64,000 nucleotides of DNA, taken from positions 214,341,293 through 214,405,292 of the forward strand of contig JBOZIK010000001.1 in assembly GCA_051453625.1 (NCBI GenBank). The letters run 5' to 3'. Under the pieces are notes generated by a model. The model did no database searches. It had not been told where the DNA came from and saw only the letters and a program-made list of their open reading frames with translations. Position 1 is the first letter of the stretch; every line of letters begins with the position of its first letter. Positions 1 through 12,517 of this stretch are shown here, piece by piece. The stretch comes from Welwitschia mirabilis. Its lineage: Eukaryota > Gnetophyta > Gnetopsida > Welwitschiales. A program made the position numbers and the translations under genes.

Positions 1-1
1 T

Positions 2-180
2 CATGTTATACAAAAAGTAAATTCTAATGGTTCTATTGAGATTTTCAACTTATAAATTAAATAGATTAAAAAATTTAATGGACAAAGTTTGAAAATATAT
101 GAAAAACATTTCAATGCACTTGAACATGGTAGAAATAATTATTTTGAAGGTTTTACTCAATGAGGAGGGCTTCCACCATA
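2..180 (+). pseudogene. Integrase C-terminal end, Athila-type element A
   Basis: This is the last stretch of a Ty3/gypsy pol polyprotein entering from upstream. Read from base 2 it gives NGSIEIFNL, then after two stops FNGQSLKIYE, matching the tail of Athila-type integrases, which end in a short 'valine-x-asparagine-glycine-glutamine-x-leucine-lysine' motif. The same stretch recurs at about 14818-14940, 19840-19960 and 51400-51500, each time at the end of an integrase remnant and followed by the same noncoding spacer. Two in-frame stops show it is dead. The rest of pol lies outside the window. Confidence 0.75.
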
Positions 181-1329
181 TCATTATATGAATTCTCTCT
201 TAGTCTATTTCTTTAGTGGATGTTATAATATCACTTAATCATCTTTTAATCTTAACTTATGTGTTTGCTTTATGAAGTTTTCATGACTAGTATTTGGCTT
301 TGGACATTTTTATAGTGATAATCTTGGATTCACCAAATATTAAAACATTCACATGTCTATGGACTTCACTTTGAAGAAAGATGCCTTGGCTGTTATGCCT
401 TTTTTTTCAATGATGTGAGGTCTTTGATTGTTTAGGTGTGTAATTTTGTATTTTCTTATATATCATAAGTTTAAACATAGTAGTTCTTTAAGAAAAATTG
501 ATCATTATAATGTGATTTACATTTATAGTGGATTAGAGTTTTCACTTTATATGAGGCCCACCTAAGTTACAAGTTTAACATTTTCATGAATTTTACATTT
601 TTTTTCATGAATAGATAATATGGAATGTATTAAAATGTTAAAGGATGAGGTAGAACATATTTTACAATTTTTACACATTAAAAACTAATCTATAGGATCA
701 TCTTGAATTTGCATGTAACACATCTTAGAGATTTTCACCTAAATTCATGTGATAATTTTTGTATTTATGACTAAGTAGGCCACACACACATAAAGTTAAA
801 TAGGCCAAGTAATAGATCAAGGTTGTTAAGTAGGAGATAGGTCCATTGGCATTGCCAGAGCTTGAGCATGTAGAGCTAGTCCATCTCCCATCTTAAGACG
901 CTAAATCAATTACCATCTAGATGATAACCATTTGTGTNNNNNNNNNNNNNNNNNNNNNNNNNNNNNNNNNNNNNNNNNNNNNNNNNNNNNNNNNNNNNNN
1001 NNNNNNNNNNNNNNNNNNNNNNNNNNNNNNNNNNNNNTTTATTAAAACTTTAAAGGATGAGGTAGAACATATTTTACAATTTTTACACATTAAAAACTAA
1101 TTTATAGGATCATCTTGAATTTGCATTTAACACATCTTAGAGATTTTCACCTAAATTCGTGTGATAATTTTTGTATTTATGACTAAGTAGGCCACACACA
1201 CATAAAGTTAGATAGGCCAAGTAATAGGTCAAGGTTGTTAAGTAGGAGATAGATCCATTGGCATTGCCAGAGGTTGAGCATGTAGAGCTAGTCCATCTCC
1301 CATCTTAAGATGCTAAATCAATTACCATC
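181..1329 (+). mobile_element. Post-pol spacer of Athila element A
   Basis: Noncoding spacer behind the integrase end. Its first 300 bases align by eye with the spacers after the other three integrase ends (about 15000-15230, 19980-20230, 51540-51800). A 100-N gap at 938-1037 is flanked by two near-identical copies (626-937 and 1038-1349, offset 412), which I read as an unmerged contig overlap. No other gene seen. Confidence 0.65.
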
Positions 1330-2430
1330 TAGATGATAACCATTTGTGTTGAGAGGTACTTTGGTTATTTTATAAGTTTCATAGAGCTAGAGGTAAACTA
1401 GATATTGATTGAATTATAGCTCTGATGGATATTAGATACATAGCGAGTGTACTACATATATGAGACCTAGGCGTTTTATGACACAATACATATAGAGCAT
1501 TGTCTTAATGCTCATGGCTAATTTGTAGATATGATAGTAGCTACGATTTGGGGCCACGAGATTGCTATCCTCTTGAACCACATCATTGCAGTGATTAATC
1601 TTGATGGTATTAAGAGTATGCATATACATTTAGCTAGTGGCATAGAGAAGTGTTGTGATTCTAGTTTAGCAGTTGACATACCAAGAAATCTGAATTTAAA
1701 TAGATGGGATGTTTTAGTTACATAGTTAACACCTTCCTATTAAATTTTGCATAGAGTATTAATCAATGACATCAATCCATCCTTTTATAGTAATCATGCT
1801 ATAATGATTCATCTATAGATATTGACAGTATTTATGCAAGGTAAGTAGATGTACCTACCTAGATTCATCTAGAGGAAACTTAGAATAATGATAGAGGTAC
1901 ATCAGCTTTAGACTCAAGAATATCTATGCTTCCTCTCAATTATGATCAGATGCTTTAACATACTAGAGCTTGTAAGTGAGTAGAGATTTACACATATTTA
2001 GACTTTAGTTTGTTACCCATAGGACATAGGCATGCAAATTCAAAGAGAGGCAGAGAAATATTAGGTTTAAAGACATGTGGTTAGCACTATTATGGAGTAG
2101 ATTCAGGCTCTCCTAGTGGAGACTACTAAGACCATCAGAGGGATTATAGATCAAGGTATCTCTACCCTAGAGCAGAGAATCTAAATAGTTGAGAGGAGAG
2201 TACAGTGCACTAAGGAACAACTATTGGATATGTGACAGTTCATCTTACAAATAAAGCATGGTGTGATAATAGACCTCCTAGAGACTATTTAATTATAGGG
2301 AGAGGAGATGGTATAGATGATCACAACTTCACTTAACCATTATTTACTTATACATGCTAAGCATCCTTCCTCTTCTCCTCCTACACCTGAGCCTGCTTCT
2401 CATCAGGAAGTCATCATGACTAGATGAGGA
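1330..2430 (+). pseudogene. Degenerate ORF in the env-like position of element A
   Basis: Between pol and the 3' LTR, element A carries about 1.1 kb with higher G+C and longer open stretches than its surroundings, including a 64-codon open frame at 1531-1725. The last third (about 2085-2430) reads in one frame as a helical, Gln/Glu/Leu-rich segment (motif STLEQRI) with a few stops, followed by a Ser/Pro tail (SSSPPTPEPA). Athila elements are known to carry an extra env-like or transposon-protein ORF here. I assign it by position and composition only and see no family-defining motif. The other Athila copies in this window lack a comparable region, so A may belong to a more complete subfamily. 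Confidence 0.4.
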
Positions 2431-2897
2431 AGTAACTTCTTTATCTTACATTTTTTATCTTTCCCTTATGAATTATATCAAGCTTATAATATATATAAAG
2501 ATACATTATTTTTGAGTTTTAACATGGTGTTATGTATATATGATTATCTTTTATATATTTTACATTTGAGTAGGAGCTATTAATTACTAGTCTATTTAAT
2601 GTTATCTTTTTTAAAAAAAAAATCATACAATACTATTTTTCAAGAATAATTTTTCATCCTATCATCCCCTTCACGATCTAGACGAGCATTAAAATGACAG
2701 TATGACTAGTTGCATTACATAAGTAAAAAGTTTAGTTATTTATTTTTAACATTTCTATTCTACATTTTAAGATTCCTAAAAGTCTTTATGAGTTTATATT
2801 ATAGTTTCTTAGTTAATTTATTTTTAAGTTAATTTGACTCATACTTATCATTATTCACATAGTTTATCAAGAACTAATAAGATCAAGTGAGGGGCTA
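2431..2897 (+). mobile_element. 3' end of element A internal region with polypurine tract
   Basis: Noncoding sequence ending in the purine-rich tract at 2882-2897 (core AAGTGAGGGGCTA) directly before the LTR. The same layout precedes the other Athila LTRs (for example 24271-24282). The tract would prime plus-strand DNA synthesis during reverse transcription. Confidence 0.6.
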
Positions 2898-4412
2898 TGT
2901 TGTACTACCAAATTATATATATTTAACATAGTATTTTGAGTAGTTTTATAAGAAATTAGATAGGTTTATACTATGTTTTGATGATAATGAAGAGATAAGG
3001 CAAATGTCACAAAAACGTGCAATCTTCATTACATTTGATAGTATTTGAATAAATTTATAATACTTTTTATATGAAGCAATAATCCTGTAATAAAAAAGGC
3101 TAATGGAATATAAGAAATACTTTATAAAACTTCATCATTTACCTAATCATCTGAGTGACTATATAGATGACATAAACACTTAAGACAAGGAGGATACTTA
3201 CTAGGTCAATTTGATAGTTGATGTGAACATATATGATATGACATCTTCTCCTGTGATGTTAGAATTATGAGTAGGATGACATTTAAAATAAATGCTTAAA
3301 TTTCACCAAACTTTAGTCATGTGACTTACATCTTCTTGCATGATCATTAGGGTTATTAGCACATCTATTTGTATTTTCTAATTTTGCAGTCTATTTTGTA
3401 ATAAATACCTCCTATAACCTCAACTTCATTTTCATCTTCTTTAGCACCAGGGATTCTTGTTATAGGAGATCAAAGGGTAGGAGATCTATCCATTGCTGTT
3501 GCAAACANNNNNNNNNNNNNNNNNNNNNNNNNNNNNNNNNNNNNNNNNNNNNNNNNNNNNNNNNNNNNNNNNNNNNNNNNNNNNNNNNNNNNNNNNNNNN
3601 NNNNNNNTATCCATTGCTATTGCAAATAGATATCTTCCTTGGTATTGGATTGTGTATCCTTCATTAAGGTGCTACTGCTTTGTACCATAAATGTTAGTTT
3701 ACTTTTAATCAAAACTCTATTTTTCTTTTCTAATCTTTTATTTTGTACATCCTCCTTATGTTTTATATTGATTCTAATTTTGTGATAGCTTCTTTGATGA
3801 AATAGATCATGAGGAACCTTTGTTAAGGTTGACATTGTTAGTTTAGATGCATTGCATTTCATTTCCTAGATTAACTTTGCATTATTTTCATATTCTATTT
3901 GACATACCTAATAGCTTAGGCTAGTCTTGGTCTAGTGATGGCTTTCCTTGATTAATCTAGGTTATACAAGATCAACCTCCATAATAAGTTAATTTAGAAA
4001 TCAAATAAAAGTTACATTTAGAATAGAACTTGCATTTCATTTGGATAGTGTATTCATTTGCATTGTTATTTTGTTCTACTTTAAGATTACATAGTATTTT
4101 ATTTTTAAAATTAATTCTCTTTCTTTTTACTTTTGCCTTCAATGGAATTAAAATATTTGAATTACTCATCTATNNNNNNNNNNNNNNNNNNNNNNNNNNN
4201 NNNNNNNNNNNNNNNNNNNNNNNNNNNNNNNNNNNNNNNNNNNNNNNNNNNNNNNNNNNNNNNNNNNNNNNNNTTTTACTTTTGCCTTCAATGGAATTAA
4301 AATATTTGAATTACTCATCTATATTAGTGTGTTGTATTATGTAAAAGCTATATATTTGTGATTTGTAGGATTCATTTAAGGACATAATGTTTGTACAAAT
4401 GTGCACTAAACT
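2898..4412 (+). mobile_element. 3' LTR of Athila-type element A
   Basis: Starts TGTTGTACTACCA after the polypurine tract, aligning base for base with other family LTR starts (TGATGTACCACCA at 17118, TGTTGTGATGCCA at 55249), and ends near 4412 in a decayed CACTATAACA-type end. Two 100-N gaps (3508-3607, 4174-4273) have duplicated edges of 21 and 49 bases, so the real LTR is about 1.25 kb. The right boundary abuts copia reverse-transcriptase sequence, so the element inserted into the Sirevirus-like element. Confidence 0.7.
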
Positions 4413-5530
4413 AAACCCTCAATGAAGAAGTATTTGTGAATAAATCATAAGGATTCATAGATCTACATAAATCATAGATATTCATAAGTTAAACCATGTC
4501 TACAGACTTAAAAAAAAATTTATGTGGTTTAAAATAGACACCTAGGGTATTTTATAAAAAACTAACAATATCTCTTAAAGAAAATGGTTATACCTGTGGA
4601 GTGGTGGATAAAACTCTCTTTGTCAAGAATTTTAAGCAATATTTTATTATTAGTCAGATCTATGTTGATGATATAATTTTTGGAGCCTCAAAAGAGGATC
4701 TCTTGAAAGAGTTACCTAACATTATGATAACACACTTTGAGATGAGTATGCTTAGTAAGTTGAGCATATTTCTTAGTTTAGAAATTAAAAAAAAATAAGG
4801 TATTCTTATATCTAAATCAAAATACTTAAAGAAGTTGATTAAGCAATTAGGCTTGAAAATGCAAAATCAATTGACACTTCTATGTCAACTTCATGTAAGG
4901 ATAGCCTTGATGACCTTAGTAAATTAGTGGATCAAAAACTTTATAGAAGTATGATATAGAGTTTATTATCTTTAACTACTAGTAGGACTGACATAATGTT
5001 TAGTGTTGTTATGTATGCAAGATATCATATTAAACCAAATGAATCACACCTCTAAGCTATTAAAGGAACAATAAGGTATATAAAAGGCACAAGTGACTAT
5101 GGCCCCTAGTATCCTACAAGAAATTCTTTTAAACTTATAGGTTTTGATGATGAAAACTAGGCAAGTTGCCAAGAGGATCATAAAATTAAGAGTAAAAATT
5201 GTTCTTTCTAAAATCATGCTTGGTAGGATGAGCAAGTAAGAAGCAAAGCTCTATTTCTCTTTCAATAATAGAAGTAGAATATATAGTAGCAATAACTTGT
5301 TATAATCATATTTTATAGATAAAAGAAGTGATTAAATATCTTGGAGTTAACTATAGTTAAGTACTAATTTTTGTGATAATATAAGTGTAATTAATATCTT
5401 TAAAAGAAACATTGTGTAGCATTATTTCACTAAACATATTAAACTTAGACATCATTTTCTTAGATGTCAAGTAGAAAAAGGTAAGTTTTCCATGAATTTT
5501 TTTAAGAAATGATAAACAACTAGATGATAT
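4413..5530 (+). pseudogene. Ty1/copia RT-RNase H remnant, Sirevirus-like
   Basis: Reverse transcriptase and RNase H part of a copia pol polyprotein. It opens with a decayed motif before the active site (ENGYTCGVVDKTLF), then YVDDIIFG at 4661-4684, so the catalytic Asp pair survives. It continues with EMSM, then VDQKLYRSMI, LTTSRTDIMFS, YIKGTSDYG and, after frameshifts, a decayed RNase H end near 5450. The motif set and spacing fit the Sirevirus/SIRE lineage. Upstream gag, protease and integrase are absent because Athila element A's LTR interrupts the gene at about 4412. About a dozen stops and several frameshifts make it nonfunctional. It is followed by a matching post-pol region and LTR. Confidence 0.85.
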
Positions 5531-7225
5531 CTTTATGAAACTCTGAAACGTTCAGAAATTTTTAAGTCTTTTCTATGAATTGGGGGCTGTTTTTCTATCC
5601 TCCAACTACAAGTAGAACAATTAAGCAGATTTATAATTTTATCAACTAGACCTAGAGAATATGAATTGGCTAGAATTTAACTTGGTTACTAAACATTTCC
5701 TAAGTAAAAATTAGATCATTTGGATCAACAAAAATATATTCTTGGTCGACCAAATCTAGAAAGTGTTTAACTCTCACCTCTATGGATCAAATAGACCTAT
5801 AGGATTAGGAGTAAAAGAAAGGCATTGGAACTAAATTTTTTCCTTAGATTTAGATTATTTCATCTCCCTTATAAAATCTTCTTAGAGTTCTACATACTTC
5901 ATTTTCACCTATCTCCCTATCTCTTTTAAATCTTGTTAGTTTTATTCCTCCTTTCATGATCTTCAACAAGGACCACATGTCTCCATGATAGAAGGATCTT
6001 CAAGAAGAGTAAGATAGAAAGAGGCTACAAGTAAGGATCGAGGATACTTCTAATTAAGAATGTTAGATAAAGAATTGGAAAAGTTTAGTAAAAAGTTTAA
6101 AAATAAGCCTATCTATTAGAAGAGACCAATAGCTTTAAGGGAACTCAAAAAACTAAAGGGTATGATAAGATTTCTTACTAATATAGATCTCTCTTATTTC
6201 ATTAAGGTTTTTATATTTGCATACCATTTTCTTACTCAGATATTCTATTGCAATGATTCTTATGATGTAGATTCCTCTACCCTATTAGCACTTGTTTTAG
6301 GGCAAAAAAATAAGAGTTACATCAAATCTACTAGCCTTTCTTACAAATATTCCTAGAGGATATTATGAGAAGATCCAGCCCTTGGGTGATTTCATGGAGA
6401 ATGAGTAGAAGTTACCAAGAAAATTCATGGAAAATGCATTTGGTAGAAAACCAACTTTTCCACCTCCTAACTTATTTTCAAATTTTACTTTCTTCATTTA
6501 ATTTTAACCTATAATTTTTTATCTCTTCCTTACTCCATCCTAATTGCAAATATCTATTGTAACTTTAGGGTCTAAATGCACTGCAAACTTGAAACTTAAA
6601 CTTCCATGTATTCCATTGGAAACATTGCTCTATCTAGAATGCACATTTTCTCTAAATTAAAGAAATATTCTAAATCTTCTTCTTTAAAGTAGGTCTCCTA
6701 TAAAGAGATTATTTCATACCTAAAAAGGAGTGATTCACATACTTGTTACATGAAGGAGATATTCATTGCAGTAGGCTATGAAATTGTAGATACTTCAAGG
6801 TAGCTAGTAGCTCTCAGTAGAAAGTAGAAGAAGAAAAAGAAGAAGATGATTCAAATTCTAAAGAAAAATCTAATAAGGAGGAAGAGAAAGAATTAGATTA
6901 GTCTTATTATTGTTGTTGGTATTATTATTTTCTCTTCTTTTTCATTAATTTTAAAAGAGAAAGGAAAAAGTATATGAAACTTATATCTAATGATTTATTT
7001 TTTAGCATGATTGTTTATCAGTTGTACTACTTAAGTTTGGTTAATAGTGATGTATGTTAGTATCAGTGATATTAGTTACTAATGAATGGCAAATTTCCTA
7101 TATATTATAAATTCAAAATTTTATTCAATTATTTATGTTTCTAAAATTAATATGAATATTTATATTAAATAAAAATGTTATTATTCTAGTCAATAATACT
7201 TCAAATATTTATTAAGCTCATATTG
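5531..7225 (+). mobile_element. Sirevirus-like post-pol region with acidic tail
   Basis: Sireviruses often carry an extra env-like ORF between pol and the 3' LTR, and this stretch sits there. It holds a 64-codon open frame at 6162-6356 of unrecognised sequence. At 6820-6900 an in-frame Glu/Lys/Ser-rich run (EEEKEEDDSN, then KEEEKELD) ends at a stop, resembling the charged coiled-coil ends of Sirevirus env-like proteins. The 7214-7226 region (GTGAGTGGGAG) is a candidate polypurine tract. The env-like assignment rests on position and composition only. Confidence 0.45.
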
Positions 7226-8412
7226 TGAGTGGGAGCTTTCATCATTAAGCTTGATAAGGTTTTATATATAATTAAGTATAGTTTGTGATAATGCCAGAGA
7301 AGAAGATTATTAAAGTTATTTTACCAAGTTGATGTTAAACTAACATAATTAGTGTAGTAAAATATGTTACAATTATTATAGAAAATAATAGTCCTTATAG
7401 TTCATAAGTAATCTAACATTTTTTTACTAGCCTTGCATGAATCTAACAAGTGACAGAATTAGAAAGAGTTGATCATATCCCATAAGGGGTCGAATAGACC
7501 TATATCAAAGATTGTATAATCTGATTATCAAGGGATCGATTAAATATAAAAGGAGTTAATTAGACATAGAAAAAAATTAACTATTTAGTTTGTCAAGAGG
7601 TTGACCAAATTTCTAAGATCAACCAGACCTAAACCAAATGTGATTCTTTAGATTATCGATGGGATTAAGTAAAATATGTGACATAAAGGACTTAGGTCAA
7701 TGAAATGAAAATGAGGTCGATCAACTTTAGAGATGACATTTAATGGAGTTGTTCAGATGATTTAAGAGGTCAACCTGTCATAATGGAAATGGAACTTTTT
7801 AGCTTATTTTCTTGTCCCTTATCTCCTTATCTTTTATTATTGGAGTATTAAATTCATTTATAAACCCTAAAATATATCTTCTATATAAGCCATTTGAATC
7901 AAAAGCATTTGGTAGTTTTTGGTCAATTAAAAATAAAAGGTATACTTTTGTACTATTGATATTTTAATCAAATAGACTACATTATATGTACTTAGACTTG
8001 ACATTATTATACTTCAAATAGGTACAATTAGTACATTCTAGCACACTATTATTACCAAAATATTTTCTCTGTACAGGTTGAAGCTTAGCCTCAAAAAGTT
8101 CATGTGTAAAGGTTACAGGTTGACCTAAGAAATATGGATAAAAAGCAACAAGGATCTAGATTAGCATAGGATTTAGTTTGACTTACTAGAGTGGAGTAGG
8201 GGTTTTTCCAAACCAATGTAAATCATTGTGTCTAGTGATCTTCTTTGGTATTTTCTATTTTTAGTTATTTTAATGTTCTTTCATTTGATATTATTTAATA
8301 ATAATTTAGTTTACTAATTCAAATGCTTAAATATTTTTGGTGTAGTATTTAGAGGGTTATATTTAAATTATAAATCCTATTCACCCCTTCCTCTAGGATT
8401 CTAGATCCTTCA
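7226..8412 (+). mobile_element. 3' LTR of the Sirevirus-like copia element
   Basis: Contains several decayed GTCGACC-type words (about 7485-7780), a feature I associate with Sirevirus LTRs. Further on are a segment like 'CATGTGTAAAGGTTACAGGTTG' broken over 8101-8125, a GGGGTTTTTCCAAACCA-like block near 8200-8216, and the typical copia LTR end TTCCTCTAGGATTCTAGATC near 8390-8407, finishing TTCA at 8412. The start is approximate (after the purine tract near 7214-7226). The other LTR lies outside the window. Downstream sequence is minus-strand Tekay-like pol, the insertion target. Confidence 0.65.
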
Positions 8413-10040
8413 TATATTAGTACCATTATATTCTTACATTTTACTTTAACTTATTAATAATTTATATGCATTAATATAGATGATACTATATCATTCTTCA
8501 GCCTTATCCATTATAAGTTTTTTATCATACTTTGTTACATTTTAAATTATATAGAATGACCTAATATTAGAGGATTATGAAATTCTAATGTTAGATTATT
8601 AATGATTTTATCTATATTAGAAACCAAAAGATTTACTTTTAAATCTAATAACATCATTTGAATCAATAATGTAATATTATGAATCCATTAATTTTCCTAA
8701 TTGATTCTTTAATTTTTGATATTTTCATTTTTTTTAGTGTTTTAAAATAATAGTAGGCATTTGACTTTGAATGTTCATAATTACTTTAAGATAATCATAT
8801 CTACTATGAACATCTATAAGTTTATTTCCTTTTTCTTTATGTTATAAAATTTTAACATGAAAATCACAAAGTAATTTCATCCATCTTATTTGCCTAATAC
8901 TTAAGATTAGTTTAGTAAAATTGCATTTTAGATTTTTATAATTAGTTCAAACTTGAAATGTGACATCATAAAGTTAATATCTCCATAACTTTAAAGTAAA
9001 TCTTACTATAAGAAATTAAACATTATGGATAGGATAATTTATCTATGTATTTAAATTTGTGGTGATCCATAAGTTCTTTTATACTATTTCAGAATAGCTC
9101 TAAGACCCTTCCCTAATGCACAAATATAAATTAATGTAAATAAATTGAAACTGCCAAAATAAGAATAATAATTCAAATCTCTTTAAGATGCTTAAACAAT
9201 TTTTGACGTTTCTTTTTCATTAAAAGTCTTTACTTTTTCTTAAGAATTATTGAGGGATAAGTTATCTTAAAGAGGTTAAATGAGAACTAATGATATTATT
9301 GAGAAAGACTAAGAAATTTTATAACCTTAATCAACTTATTACTAACCATTGTATAATTAATCTAATTCTATCTCAACCAACTAAAATACCATTCTTAGAT
9401 ACCATATGGGTTATAAACTAGATGGATTTCTTTATTTAAAAAAAAACATTTTTTTTCATATTACCATATAATTGATTATCCATTAGGATTTTTAATATTG
9501 CTCTCAAGAGTTTCTTATGTTTCTCATGAGAATTATAATAACTAAGAATGTCATAAATAAATATAATTATAAAGAAATCAAGATGTGTGGAAGTTATGAT
9601 TAATAAAATTCATTAATACTTTATGGGAATTATTTAAATCAAAAGATATAACAGTAAATTCAAGTGCTTATAGCAAGTTCTAAATGTTATTTTACGAATA
9701 TCTTCTTCTTTAATTTAACTTGATGGTATTAAAATTTTAAATAAACTTTTTAAAATATGATATTTGTTAAGTTAGATAAAAGAATAAATTATTCTTGATA
9801 GTAAGTTTTTTTTAGTTAATGGTACATTTATCAATTATTTATAATTAATGTATACTCCTAGTGTTTTTTCCTTTTTGTTTATAAATAACATAGGTACTTC
9901 CCTAGTAATACACTAAGATGAATGAAATCCTTTTGTGAAAGTTTTTAAAATAAAATTTTTAATTATTTTATTTTCTATAGGGGACATGTTATATTATGCC
10001 TTATAAATTGATTAGGTTCCTAGAATTAGATCAATAAAAA
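8413..10040 (-). pseudogene. Tekay-like chromovirus pol remnant (RT, RNase H, integrase start), antisense
   Basis: Read on the minus strand from 10040 down, this gives Ty3/gypsy pol in order. First come RT N-terminal residues (IDLILGT, then YNMSP) at about 10035-9975. The RT middle (LFINKKEKTLGVYI, then EEDIRKITFRTCYKH) follows at about 9900-9650. RNase H is at about 9150-8860 (KGLRAILK, TLKLWRY, KNLKCNFTK, then RQIRWMKLLCDF). The start of the integrase zinc domain is at about 8560-8450. The order and motifs match the plus-strand element at 32690-34780. The catalytic IDD region is unreadable and stops are frequent. Integrase is cut at 8412 by the Sirevirus LTR, so this element is older than that insertion. 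Confidence 0.75.
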
Positions 10041-10907
10041 ATATATCTTCTCGAATATGTATCATTTATGATAACTTTATTAGAAATATGTTAAGATATT
10101 CTTGAATTCTTGGTATATTCTTTACTAAAGTTTCTTCCTTCTTTATGTTGGTCTATTTTGAGAAAAATATATACTATTGTTTCCTTCTTAATTTTCCTCT
10201 TTGTATGATAGGATTTCATTAAATTATCCATAGTTAATTCGAAGTGACCTTGGAAGATTGGTCTTTAATCAACATTTATCATTTGTGCTTGATGATTTTA
10301 TAGTTTATAACTAATTTATTTTATATTAACCAATTCATATATAAAATGATGTAATATTTTTTTAAGTTGATACTAACCAATTAAATATGAAAATCTCTCC
10401 TACTTATGAATGACATATAATTTTTTATTTAATTATTAACCTTAGATATGAACTCATTTAAAAGATCTATTCATCATCTATTAGTATGAAACATAAGTTT
10501 TATGTTAAAACATTTTAGAAGATATGAATCAATGAGATTCACCATGATTAAATAAAATAATTACTCATTTATTATTAAGTAAAGATTTACCTTTTATAAT
10601 TGAGCTCTAAAATTACATCTACTAATTACCTACCACTAGTTAAAGTTCTTCGATTAATTATTAAATGATTTGTGACCCTTAAAAATTTTTCATTATTCTC
10701 TAGAATAGCTCTTAGTAAGTAATGTATGTTTTTTAAATCTATGATGTCATTTATAGTTAAAACATTAAGATTCATTATTGGATGGACTTTGATAATGAAT
10801 TTATCTAATAAATTATATAAATTACATTTTAATGGTTAACTTTTTGTATGACTCTAACTAGGAATATTTTAATTCCTCTTGAATGATATATAATTGTATT
10901 AATTAGA
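10041..10907 (-). other. Probable gag/protease remnant of the antisense Tekay-like element
   Basis: By position this should be the gag and protease end of the minus-strand element. Only scattered weak similarity can be read on the minus strand, and I cannot confirm a protease active site or zinc knuckle. Nothing else recognised. Confidence 0.3.
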
Positions 10908-12517
10908 ATTTGTCATATCCTACATTTTCTAAATCTTATTTACTTAGATATTAAGTATGTTAAGATTTTAATTAAATTATGAATTACTATTCTTTAAAGG
11001 CCTTGCTAAAATAAGATGTCATTTCAATTAACCTTAGTTTGTGATTTTCATTATTCACTATGTAAATGGTAATAATTATGTTATAAGGTTTTTACAAGAA
11101 AAGATATCTAAACATTTAAAATTAAATAATTCATTATGTGAGAAATTAAAATAACATGATAAAACAAATACATTAAAAGTTTTAGGAGGACATAAGAATA
11201 TATTTACATCTTATTTACTCATTTAAATTTTTATACATGTGGTAAGTGTACTATATTATGAGAAGACATTTTCTTCCTTGTGTTATGTGATTGATAAATT
11301 TTATGCATTATGAAATAAATGAGCATGTAAACAAGTACATGCACTCTTATCTAGAATAAAGAATGATAAATATGATCTTCTTTATAATCTAATATTACTT
11401 ATTACTCTTCCCATTTATCAATGCTAAATGATGTGATCTTGTGATCTTGAACTATGTGTCTTGATTCATCTATATATTGAGATCATTTCCTATCTTGCAA
11501 AGAGGGGATACTTTCCAAATTTTTCATGCAAGTGAATTTCTTTATTTTCTCTCTCCTTATTTTATTCTCTTTATTGTGAATATTTAATATTAAAATATTA
11601 AAGATAAGGACTCTTGATCTTATATTTTCATGAATCCTCAACTACTAAGAACTTACTAATTTTTTCAAGTAAGCTTTCTACTCATGTTATTAATATAATT
11701 TTTTTTAATATTTTAGTAGAATGATGTAATATTAGATTAATATTTATGATATATCATAAAATTATATTATTTCCACCCATTTATCCTCACCAAGATGTGA
11801 GGAGATGTGAGAGGCCTATTATGCTTAGTGATAAAGGTTACTAATAAATGATTAAGATTAAGTGACCATTTTAGGGATTTACTATATACTCAAATATCCA
11901 TGATTATCTTGTATTAATATGCATAACAATGTATTTTTCATTCATTATGCATTTTGTCTATCTTATGAGGGGTAAATTATTATCTTTAAAAATCCCTTTT
12001 AGCCTACCACTCTTTTATAGTAATCCTAAGGCTTATAGTAAATCTTTTCTTTAAATTAATTTTATTTTTCTTTCTATATTAATTTGAATTAGTAAATCTG
12101 ATTCAGATGTTTTGTAGATCATTAGTTTAGCTATTATATTCATTAATTTATTGATTTAAATTATTACATAACTAGTTCTAGAAATTTTACCATATTTCTT
12201 ATAGCAAACGATTAATTTGTAGAATAGAAGCATAGGATAAAATATTCATAGCTTATTAATTAGTAGGCATAAATTAGTAAATTTTTTCCAATAACTCTAG
12301 CACTTATTATGGACATGAAAATGTAAAAATAGTACTTTTTTTATGGCTAACAATTTTTTAAAAAAAATATTTTTAAAAGTATGTTATAAACAATGTAAAA
12401 AATAGTAAGCAATTAATTTATGTTTTTATAACCATTGGTTAATATTTTTATAATCTTGAACATCCCACATTGTGGGGAATTAGACATACTTTTCAAAACA
12501 TCTTAAATTATTTAAAA
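10908..12517 (+). mobile_element. 5' part of a Tekay-like LTR, plus strand
   Basis: Begins near 10908 with TGTCATATCCTACATTTTC and aligns along its length with 36370-38335 and, reversed, with about 61800-63890. Shared anchors include a block at 11322-11352 (AAGTACATGCACTCTTATCT) and the 11900-12500 AT-rich region. It is cut by a 967-base gap, so it could be a solo LTR or the 5' LTR of an element whose body lies in the gap. Its neighbour is antisense Tekay-like pol, so it is not the 3' LTR of that element. Confidence 0.6.
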
